Of a stretch of 64,000 nucleotides of DNA, positions 35,701 to 47,700 are shown one piece after another (the stretch's first letter is position 1; each line of letters begins with the position of its first letter). This DNA is from Choristoneura fumiferana. Its lineage: Eukaryota; Arthropoda; Insecta; Lepidoptera; Tortricidae. The stretch lies in the NCBI RefSeq assembly GCF_025370935.1, contig NC_133478.1, forward strand, positions 2,150,461-2,214,460, in the 5' to 3' direction. The notes below the pieces were generated by a model, which was given only the letters and a program-made list of their open reading frames with translations, was not told the origin of the DNA and searched no databases. The position numbers were made by a program, and so were the translations under genes.

Positions 35701-38700
35701 GAAAATTATTTTATTTCCTTAAAAATATGAATCTAAACCGATTACTAGGCAATCGAAGTTATGCAACAACAAAAAAGCAAGAATCGGACGAAACAAGAAT
35801 CCGGCGAATCGGGAATTAACCGACAAATGTAGTCAGCTTTGTCTCTGGTCAGTTACGTTCTTTAGCGATCACAGTAAACAATACTCTACAGTCACGCAAT
35901 TTTGCTAGATCGGAGACGAAGTAAACCTAAAGGTGACCGGAGTTTTTTTTTGTAAAAACGGTTCTAATTAAAGGTCGCATTACAACGGCTATATTCACTG
36001 GTGTGTATTAACTTGTGACCACATACGCTGCAATCGACGTGATTTTACAAAAAAAAAAGCGTAACCGTAAGAATGATGTCGTTGAAACGTCAATATAATT
36101 TAAAATATGTAACAACTGAGTACCGAGTTAAAATTAACTTACGTTTATGTATCGACAGTAAACGGAAAAAACCTGGAAGTATTTTTAAAAATACTTCGTT
36201 TTGCTGCGCAAGATTTCACAAATTTTGTGAAAAAAAATAGTATAATTTTATTCAAAACATTCTTCCATGTATTTTCTATTCACCGCGTGTAGATTACTAA
36301 ACGCATTACTATGTTTAAACTTTTTATGAATTGCTAATGTGGCATCTGGTATTTTTAGACATTTTACACTGTCCAAAGTGAAGATCCATTCAGAATGTCC
36401 ATTCCGGTTCGCAGTTAGAAATATTTTAAACTTGTTGACTAGTAGAATAAACCTACGGTAAACTCTAGATCTACTTCGATCGTATACAAGATTGTAAAAG
36501 ACCATAGTAGTAGTATACATAGCCAATTTTTTTTAGTTTTTCATCTTATTACGGCTTCTTAAGCTATGGTCGTTCACAATTTTCAATAACAATTTGGCAA
36601 GATCCTAAACATTCGTTATAACTGAATTAATTTAATTTAAAAGTCTTTTATTGTAACCCTAATAAATAATTAATACTAGGATTTAAAATTAGGCTACCTA
36701 ACATTGACAAATTGAGATAAATGCATTTTTGTATGTTTCTCAGATTCTATTCGAAATGTATTGGTTCGTTTTGATTGAGTTTTTGTACAAAAATATGGAT
36801 ACAACATTGCATTATATTTTCATAGCTCGGCACATGTAAAATATAATATATTGATTGTTTAAAAAAATTTTTTTTTAAACAAATACGTTTATGTGTATGT
36901 ATGAGTTTATGACTAAAACACCACCCCCATAAAACAAAAGGCAGTATTTTGCAAAAGAAAACACTTTCGGGTTATTTATACCATCTGATGCAGAATGCCT
37001 TAAACTACAAAAATGGTATTCACTCTAATGTGTTTTCTTTTGCAAGATACCGCCTTTTGTCATACGGGGGCAGAACACACTTTTTCCAAATTAACGTCAA
37101 CTATTAATGAATTACAACATTTTATCTGTCTACTCCGCAAAAACGCTGTAAATTAACGAGATAAAAGGTTGTAATCATTGATAATGAACTTTCGCAAATT
37201 AACGTCTAAATCAACCAATTATCAACTGTTATTACAAACTGGTAGACTTCATCATTGTAGAGATCAGATCATATATTTTTACTACGGTTGTCACGTTTTC
37301 CAAGTTCTCAAACTTATCTTCGTTTAATACATACTTGTAAAAAAATAGGCACAACAAAAAAAATTTTTTTTGGACATGTACCAACTGGATAAAAATCTGA
37401 ACCAAAAACAGACACTGGTTTCACGATTAAACCTAACAATTTTATAACTAACAAATAAGTCTTTTTTTATATTTTCAATGAACTTAAAAATAATTAAAAA
37501 CTACTATCAAATCCTCGAAAGTTCAACTAGCGATTTTATTTACATAACTAAAGTTAGTCGGATCGAATCGAAGGTTCAGAGTCGGTTTGTTTTTTTTTTT
37601 TCAACTAATAAAAACAAGTTCAATACAGCGAGAAATACACAATAGCAACGGGACAGAATTTAATTTTAATTAGCATGTTAGCTTAGGAATGTGTTATTAG
37701 TAGAAACTGATATGTCTTGATTATGGCAACACTTTTGTACAACATCCCACAGTCTGTGGGACCGCTTAAAACAAAGAAAATTGACAAACGGGAGTCTAAA
37801 ACGAACCTAAAACGTACAGAAAACATACTTTTGAAAATGAAATTCTCTCCGTCGCTACTCGTCTCGCAGAAGCTCCGTGGTCTCTGAGCTCAAGTTTCCC
37901 GCCACGGCCAACAACCCAGCCAAGCTATTGGACCTGAACCCTTTAAAGAAATTCTTCTTGACCTCCCCATGACTCCCCTTCCGCTTCCCTTGGGGCTTAT
38001 CTTTAGTCTCTATCCCGAAAACGGTCTCGTAATGGTGGGGCAAGTCGGCCGCGGACGTGAAAATCGGACAGAGCGGAAACTTGTTTTTCGGCTTAGTGTT
38101 CTCGTAGAGTAGATCGTCGTGGCTGCCGGAACGTTTCTTGGACAGTTCCATTTTGGGCTGGCGCACTTGGGATTTAGACTTTCGCGTTTTTCGTTTGTCG
38201 TCGCGTGGTTGGGGCGGAGGGGCGGGGGGTACCTGTTTGGGGGGGCGGCGGCAGGTCGGGCGCCGAGCTGCTGAAGCGCTGTCCGGCGCGCGGCCGCGCC
38301 AGCGCCGGCAGCGGGAGGTGCCCGCGCGCCTTCTGGTGCACGGACGACGGGCCCCACGTCTTGCCCTTCACGCCGTCCGCTGGCACTGGAAACATGACAA
38401 CTCACGCTACTAGAGGTCACACGAGATCGGATAAAATAGGAACATTGGTACGTTCAAGACTTTGAACGTTTTCGGTGAAGGAACACGTCATGAGGAAGCC
38501 CGGATACACACCTGCTAATAAATTCAAGCTTAATTATTACGGGCTGGAGATGAAAATTGACCCAGTGGCTTACGGACAATAGACCCTGTCGTCCCTGTGG
38601 CTTACGGGCGACACAACTTGTGGTCCCTGTGACCTACAGCAATAACCGCTGTGGTACCCCGTAACTTCGGGCGATACGCCCTGTGATCTTTACGACTTAC

Positions 38701-41700
38701 GAGCGATAGACCTAGTGATCTAGGCGATAAACCCTATGATCCCTGTGACTTCGTGCAATACAAAATACAAATACAAATATTTTTATTGCCAGAACATAGT
38801 CCTAAGGAAAGATACCCTGTGGCCCTTGTTGCTTACGGGCGATAACCCTATGGTCCTTGTGGCTTACGGACGATAAACCCTATGGCCCTTGTAACTTACG
38901 GGCGATAAACCCTATGGTCCTTGTGGTTTACGGGCGATAAACCCTATGGTCCTTGTGGCTTACGGAAGATAAACCCTATGGTCCTTGTGGCTTACGGTGG
39001 ATACAGCCTGTGGCCCTTGTATCTAACGAGCGATAAACCGTGTTCCCTGTGACTTACAGGCAATGAACCCTGTAGTACCTGTCACCTACAGGCAATAAAC
39101 CCTATGATCCCCGTGACTTACAGGCGATAGCGCGCATGATGGCCGGCGAGCCGGGCGGCGTGTCCTTGGCCACGGCCACGAGCTGCTTTACGCTGGACTC
39201 GTCGTCGGACGGCCGCACGGTCAGCGTGTGCCGGAAGTCCAGCGGCGACGAGATCGTGTCCTTTTTCAGGAGCCTTATCTTGCTGAATTTGCCTGAAATG
39301 GAATCGGTGTTGCAGGTATCACATTACCACAGATTAGATACTCACAACCCGGCCGTGCTAAGTTTGCACCTCGCTCTCGTGTCTTAACAAGAACAGTTTA
39401 TTGCCTTGTCCGTTGCATCTCGGAGGTCTCGCCCAGTACAGGCAATACACACCGCTACTTTCTGGTCGCGAATACTTTAAACGAGTGAAGCCATCGACAC
39501 GAGAAGAAGAACAAGAACAGTTAAAAAAATTAAAATTCAACAAATAGGAGACGAAAGCGACAAAGATGCTAACCGTACTGACGCGACAGGGCGATCGCGG
39601 GAAGGTAAGCGGAGAAGCAGGCGGGACGCCGCATTCCAACGAGGTGCAAACTTAGCTTGGTCGGATTGTAATAGTTACATTATCATGTAACAGCATCGAC
39701 ACATGCGTTTGATGACAGCCGCTACCGATGGTGTTAGGAGCAGAAATCGTGACCACGGTCGCTGCATGTGGTCGATGCGTAAAGGTAATTTGAAGCAAAA
39801 TTCGTCGTTATATACAGGTGTTGTAATGTGATTAGATTAACTACTAACCCCCTTATTCATAAACGACAATCAAACCTATTTTAGTTAAAATGCCGCTAAA
39901 ATTCGTTTGTACTTATCTGTCACTTCGACATTTGTATTTTTTAGAAAGGGACAAAGCATTTGTTAGTTAACATAGGCTTGTTAAGTTTTATGAATAAGGG
40001 TGTAAGTCAATGGCAGTAAGAGCACACGATGATTTAGACATTAAATCGAAGATTATCAATAATGTCGCAAGTTATTAAGGAACAATTATCAGCTATCAAT
40101 TTCATAACTATTAGATGTCTATTAAACTTACTTAATTCAAATATTCATTTAAATAGCTTCACAGTTGCATAATAGGGATGTTGACACCATTAAAAAATAA
40201 TTCGAAGATGCGACTCCAGTAAAAAAACGCTATATTTTAGCCCTGAAAACCAAATTAATTTTCGATTAACTGCAAAATTAGATTTTTTGTTGCTTTAAAA
40301 CAAATAAATAGTTAGTTGATTGAGTGTGCCAACAAGTGACATCATAAGACGCTATTTCCATTCAAACTCTATGGGAGAATTGTATTTTGACAGCTCATAA
40401 AAAGTACGTCAATTGATTGGTGGTGTCAACATCCCTATTCATAGTCATTTAAAATAATAATTAACCATTATTAAAACTGTATTGTCTTTTACCCTTTCTC
40501 TTGTTGGGCTGCGGCGGCTGCGTATGCGACATGTTACTAGCAACGATAAGTATGTGCAGCTCGCGCGCCGCGAGATCTATCTCCCTCTTCTCCAGCTCCC
40601 TCTCCTTCTGTGCCAAGTTCTGTTCCATCAGTCGCTGCTGCAGCTGCGCCCGGGATAACTCTTCTTCCCGGCAACGGAGCTCCTGGAAAGATGGATGTTA
40701 TGACAGAAGAAGCAAAGTAAAGACTTCACGGTTAAACCGGACTTTCTTCTTAAACTTAAGAGCTACGTTGTCGGTGGAGTAACCGCCACTCCGCACGGTC
40801 TTTGGCCAATTTTTTGGCTTCCTGATACAACACGACACTTTCTCCTTCACTTGGTCAAAAAAGGTCAATCTTGGCATTTCTATGCCTCGTCTTCCTTCAA
40901 CTTTTCCTTCCAGGTTTAAGAATTGTCGTGTGTACCCTACCTATTTATGGTCTCCAGTCTTCACGGTTAATTATATAAGACATATTTGATACAGCATGTA
41001 GTAGATCGTTATTAGCTTTAGTATTTTGCAGGGCAGTAGTATGCAATTCCGTCCAGTCTACCCGTGATCATGAGGATTATTAGCGGCAGTTCCTTTGGCT
41101 GTTCCTTTGAAGGAACTATTGGGTTTTTTTCGCACCAGTTCCTTCACAAGAGATGAAGGAAGAACTGTGTTTATTTTTTCGCCTTTGTTCCTTTCGCAAC
41201 CTTCAGTTATTGCAAAGGAACAAGGGCGGAAAATACTAAGGCTAGGCTGGTGAAAGAACTAGGTGCGGAAAAAAACCGCAATAGTTCCTTTGAAGGAACA
41301 GCCAAAGGAACTACCGCGAATAATCCGATCATGATGCATGCAGATGCGTTGAAATATCGGAAGCTTATTAAAGGTAATGAAATGACGGTCTACCTCCCGT
41401 ATTAAATACGTCCAAAGACTAGTGAGGCTGAGACGGCGGATCGCAAAGGTGACAGGAACAAGCTATATCATCTATCTTTATGAATGTAATAGCGTGATAA
41501 ATGATTTTTCATACTGCTGGTTTGATTTAACTTCTGAAATGTGTGCCAACTTAGAGTTAAATTTGGCGACGAGGAGAAGGTCTTAAGTATTTGAATACAT
41601 TATACACATATGAACGTAATGATTATACAAAACAATATAAAAGCGTGATGCACATTGCAAAATAAGAACAAATAATAGAAAAGTGTGACATCTAACCAAC

Positions 41701-44700
41701 ACAGTAGGAAGCAATGCGTTTAAATGTAAATAATAATAGAGCAAAACTATTTAGTAAATGTGCTAAATCACAATATTAGTACTACTAACCTCCTCTATAG
41801 TTTTGCATTCCTATTGCAAGCGTTACAAAGGAAACAGATCGCTTGGTTAGTATAAAACAGTCATATTTAAGGTAAATGTGCATTCGCATATCAACATACA
41901 TACTAGTTGACGTCAAGTAGTGTCTACACAACATGATGACCAACAGGAAACCGAAAAAAAAAGTGCTTTCAATAAAGTTTTATTTATAGATGTTTAGCTG
42001 CAGGTAGGTTCTTTGTAAGCAAATGCTTTGTTGGCACAATCGTGTTTTGTTTCTATAACATCAAAAGATGATCAAAATCATTTTGGATACGGAACTCTAA
42101 AAAAGGGAAAACATTAAAAAACCAGTTTATTAATATTTAGTGAATAAAGGGTTATAAACTCATTAAGGTGGCGGTGCCGACGTGTTCACTAATGAATGAA
42201 GTATAGCAATTATCCTCGTATTCGGTTCAAAATACATTGCAATAAAAATGCATTGAATAAATTATTAAAGTAAGGTAGGTTTTGAGCCGTTACTGACAAG
42301 TAAATTGCAAGTTTTCCTATTGCGAACAGGATAGAAACTGCACTTTTTAGGACTGTTGGTACGTTCAGCGCTCCGCATGCGAGAACGTAAGGCCAGCAAC
42401 TGCCTCCGATGACAGTTGAGTAGCTTATTTTTATTTATCTATACTCAACAGGTAGAAAACTGACCAATCGGCCGCGAGTTAACACGATTTTAATCAGAAA
42501 CTAATCTTTATACAAAGTTACCTTCTCTTTCTTCCTCAGATCGAGCAGCACCGCTTCGATCTCGAGCCGCCAGCCGTCTTGCATAGTGTGGAAGGACTCG
42601 TGAGGCGCCCGCGTGAACTCTGATTGGCGGATGCGTTCTAGTTGAACTAGGATCTCGGGGAATAGTGGCCGCGCGCGCGGGTTGGAATGCCAGCAAGCTG
42701 TGGAATGAAAGACACGTGAAAATCTTTAAAAATATATCAACCAGAGTAGGTAGACGCAATATTGGGAATGTAGGTACCAGCCAAGCGGCTATCTTAGACC
42801 ACATTTTTGCTGCCATCACGCCTGAGTGTCATACACGTTGAAGTTTGTTGGTGTTATTTTCTAAACCGGAAACATACATGAACAATGATAAGCTGCCTGT
42901 GCATCCTACTTCCTAGTGCGAGACCTTCAAATGCACTATCAGCCGCTATCAACGGAAACTACGTCACACCCAACATTGCCCCCTAGTTACATAGTTATAG
43001 TTGCATACTAAAAAATAGCGTAGAATTTCTGATACGGGATGCTAGCAGAATGTTTGTATTTTGCAACAGTTGAACAATTGTCATGATTTACCTAGTTTCT
43101 TCCATTAAGTCTCTCCACACCTCCGGTCACGTGTATGAGGATGGGGTGTCAATTTGTTAAGGCACGCCACTCGCCACTCTTCTGCACTGCTCAACACTTT
43201 GGTGGCAAATACTCACCAGAGTCACCACCGACGATTGGCATCATCATCTTAACAGCCTCCAGACTCAGACCTCCAGTTGCTTCCATTGGAACCGGCCTGT
43301 ATCCACCGCGAGCCTGCAGCTTTAACCAAGTCATCCGTCCATCTCGTTGGTGAATATATTACGCAGCGCTTGCTCGGCGGTCTGCATTTGAGAACTTTTC
43401 GGCCCCAACGGCCATCTGTTCTCCATATTGGTATTGGCAGCGTCAACTTAAAAGCCATACCATCAGTCTCAACGCATGCACAAGGTGTTCCTGTTTATAT
43501 AGTAACCGCCGTATTTATATAGAATCTTACCCTCCATAAGGTCTCTCCACGCTTCAGGGCACGTGCTTGGTATGGGTAGGGTTAACTTATTGACAGCCAC
43601 GCCATAAGCCACGGCAAGCGCATCGATGCCCTTATATGGTGTCTCTCCTGTCAGCAGTTCCCATAGCAACACGCCGTAGGACCACACGTCCGACGCGTGG
43701 GAGAAGATAGAGTTCTTTATCACCTGGAAGTAAAGGTCAATTGATTTAACGGCATGTTATAAATGGGATGTTACAATATTCTTTATTGCACACCATAAAT
43801 CAGTACAAAAAAAATACATTGACACAAACTCAGGGTAGACAATAGGCGTTCTTATCGCTTAAAAGCGATCTCTTGCAACCGATATTGCGATAATCTTCTT
43901 CTTATGATGTTGAGCTGATGAACCGAGCGAATGACACTGTCTTTGGAGTAATTTGGATCAAATGAACAAGAAAAAGCCTTCTCTCGGATGTCATCGGTTT
44001 ATTCGAAGTATTCTTTTTTGTTTTTTTATTATTGAATTGAATTGAATTTGAATTTTAATTACTATTCTTGCTGACAATTTATTGTAATAAGATTTTTTTT
44101 TATATACATTTGACGAAATTTCTTTAATTAACTGACATGTGTTTATAATGTATTTTTTCAAAAGGTAATTAATAAATCTAATCTAATCTAATTTAATCTT
44201 AAGAAAGTAGGATTAGGTTTTTACCTTGATGACTGTTGTTTACCGACCCCTTTGGCTACGAGCGTGGTTGACGCGCAAGAATCCGGGATAGAAAGAACCC
44301 GATATACTATAAATATCATGGGACACTTGACACCAATTGACCTAGTCCCAAACTAAGCAAAGCTTGTACTATGGATACTAGGCAACGGATAAACATACTT
44401 ATATAGATAAATACAAATTAAACATCTAAGAATATCTGCCCCGGCCGGGAATCGAAACCGGGACCTCAAGCTTCGTAGTGAGGTTCTCTAACTTGGCCAT
44501 CCGGTCGTCACTACGGTCGTCATATAAATAACATACTCCCTTAAATACCTTACACACTCGAGATTTCTTCACGGGTTTCATATTATGAACATTACCACGA
44601 CGTTCGTGTAGGCCACATTGCAGAGACTGTTTAAACTTACCCCGGACTGAGTAACTTCGCCGAAAAGCGAGCTTATAATTTATTTTTTATTTAAAAGAGT

Positions 44701-47700
44701 AATAAATAAATGAATGATGATGAGTAGTGAATAAATGTCTTCTTTCTTTCTTTCTTAATAGTTATTTAGTCCCGATTATTCATTCACTCACTATTTCATT
44801 ATTTATTTACACAACTCACTTTTGTCTGTCCTTAACTGAATGCTCCTCTCATGCACTCAAAGGTTGACTGGTAGAGATCCCTTAAATAGATAAGTTCGCC
44901 TTTGTACATATATCTCAAATTCTCAATGTTTGTCAGTTGTGTTTGTTAATTTATTTTGTACAATAAAGAGTTGTATGTAATACATACATATTTTCGAACA
45001 CTGTTAAAAGGTTTTAAGAGGACGGCTCTCAATCTTGCGCGTGCGTACGCAACTGTCTTATAAGTCAGAGGCGTCGCCTCCCACAACAGTACCACGCGAG
45101 ACAATGAATAATAAACTAATTTCCGTACAGATCAAAATCTTTACCAGTTGACCGTGAACTGAAAGTGTGTCGATATAAACAACGTAGAAGAGTTAGAAAA
45201 CCCCCGACATTGTCATTCAAAAACTCAATGCATCTCTCACTCTCACTTATTTATTCAATTTCGGAAAAGTATGGCTTTTCCTACTCAGAATCAAGAGTAC
45301 AATCGATTTAGATATAATTTCAGTTGTGTGACGGTTTTTTCATACACTCAGTATGGGCGTCACAAAACTAACTCAGAAAATGTTGTAAGTATCATAAAAT
45401 TAAATACATTTTGAAAGAAAAGGGTACACTTTTTATAAAAAAAACGCCCACATTCTGCAACCGCGCATGAGATATAGCAGTTTTATTTTTAAGGACTCGC
45501 AGAAAAGTTTTTTTTTCTGCCTTACAGTATTTCAGTTAACTGACTAGTGCGTGTGCCTAGTGCGTATCATTATTTTTAACCAGAGGGTCTATTGCGTAAC
45601 GTTTGTTGCGCTCGCGATCGCAAACAAATGACAGTTTTTGAATGCGATATCTGTCACTTGATTGCGATCGCGAGCATCAGAAACGTTAGGCAATAAGGCC
45701 TCTGGCCCCAATTTAATAAAAGCTACAAGTGCTACAGTAAAAAAAAAAGCTTGTTAAGTTTCTCATACAAAAAGTGTCAACTATGTAGAATTGTAGAACT
45801 TGTAACTTTTATTAAATAGGGGTCGGTTCTTCCTCTCACACGGTATAAGAGGGTAGAAAGAGATGCAAATGCGATCGAGACAGCCCGCGCGTCAGTCACT
45901 GTCACTATACGGCCTTACTTCTATGTAAATGTAAAATAACGTACAACTATCTATACTATACATTGTTCAAGGTCGCGTCTCAAGGTGTTTGTTTGTTTGA
46001 CTTATCTCTATCTCGCAATGTACACGATGTGCTCGCCGACTGATAGCCCGATAAAGGTTCTGCCAAGTTCAACGACCTTGCGACTGTTATCAAACACAAG
46101 TGACACCCAAGGATTGGGGCTCGGAAAGAGTAACATGTGATGAAGATGAAGGAAAAGTAACATGTGATTTATAAGATGTTACATGAAAATTGTATCTCAC
46201 ATTTAATAATTTTATTTTTCATGAGGCTCGTCATCATCATCTCAGCCTATTTAAGCCCCAGTGCTGGGCACAGGCCTCCTCTCAGAATGAGAGGGCTTGG
46301 GCCGTAGTTCCCACGCGGACCCTGTGCGGATTGGGAACTTCACACATACCATTGAATTACTTCACAGGTGTGTGCAGGTTTTCTCACGATGTTTTCCTTC
46401 ACCGTAAAGCTCGGGTAAATTTCGAAAAACTCGTGCGTGCCGACTGCCGAGGTTTAAACCCACGAACCTCTGCTGGAGAGGCGATAGGTCAAACCACTAG
46501 GCCACCACGGCTTTTTTTCCATGAGAGTAGTTGATATAATTTATTCATTTTCTTTAAAACCGGACAAATGTTAGTTGAACTCGTCAGTATGTCGCAACCC
46601 ACAGTTCGAGCAATGTTTCATTTTGTCACTCGGGTACTACGAATAAAATATTCTCTCGGGTATAAGAAACCCTAATAACAATATCATAGGAAATAATTTG
46701 ATAACTGAAACTAGATTTCTCCTTTTTACGCGTCGCATCGTGTCCCGGTGTGATGTAAACAGCTTTCTCTAACATTAGCAAAAATAACTAAACAACCACT
46801 ATATTTCTGCAAATACCTGATAAACCTGATATTTAGCATTATAAATAAACAAGTATATTGCTTTAGATTACATCATCGAGATGTAGATGTGGTTAGTGGA
46901 CGTTGACCTTAACTATTAACGATTTATATCCTATTATAGCTAGTTAATTAGCAAGTTTTATAAACGTTAATTACAATACCGAGGTGAAACAATCTCACGT
47001 AATAGGTACTTGGATTTAGATCAAGTCCAATCTTCTATTATCGTTTTACAATCAAATCAAATTAGAGAAACTTTTAAGAGCCCATACCTCAAAAGGAAAT
47101 TAAGAAAAAAACAAAAAAAAAACACGCTTCAATGGTAACAACTGCCTAACTGCTCCATCATCAGACCATGGAATTTCCAATATTTTGAGAATACCAAATA
47201 TTGATTTTAAGAAAATAAGCGAAAATTACTTGTACTTGCATTATCCTCGAAATCAAATCTCCATATCAAATTTTAATTTGATGCCATCAACCGCAACCGT
47301 ACCGTTTCACGACCAGATTATTGCATTGTCACCGGATTTACATGAGGTATGCCAAATTTCAGCTCATTTGTATAGCAGGAAGTAGTCGAAAAATAGTAAA
47401 CGAATTTTTAAACCACGAGTACCTACCACGACAAACCAAGTTACATACGAACGTTGCACGTTGAAAAAAGCTTGTAAAAACTGCTCAAGTAACAAAATTA
47501 TATACTATCAATCGATGTACCTCCAAGAATTTGTTCCCTGTATCCTTCTTAACTCACCAGGTCATTGACGTCACCTAACGTAAACCCACACGTTTATATT
47601 GATGATATTCTTAATGATTCTAAGAAGTCTCTTGTTTGCCTTAGGTAATGCTATTGCAATGGAAATGGGAATTGTAAATTATAATCAAAACATATAACAT

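Larger units (their letters stand above)
32061..37854. other. Long slpr intron or 3' region of the short isoform
   Basis: 5.8 kb of AT-rich DNA with no exon found on either strand. It contains MITEs at 35408-35551, 35582-35821 and 36924-37070. Copies of a CCTAGCATACTAGC-like sequence near 34643 and 34939 are in opposite orientation and may be the ends of another element. Confidence 0.5.

Noticed and set aside
38561..39130. CRISPR-like array
   Set aside because: The units are contiguous and diverged with no spacers; it is a eukaryotic minisatellite at a splice junction.
43249..43458. Kinase-like alternative exon (KLTLPIP start)
   Set aside because: Only the first residues resemble the kinase; the rest reads as an RTE LINE C-terminus, and no splice sites are usable.
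44430..44521. tRNA gene on the minus strand
   Set aside because: A and B box-like sequences are present, but the acceptor stem does not close and a SINE body follows.
46190..46534. 114-codon plus-strand ORF
   Set aside because: It is the reverse complement of a complete SINE with target duplication.
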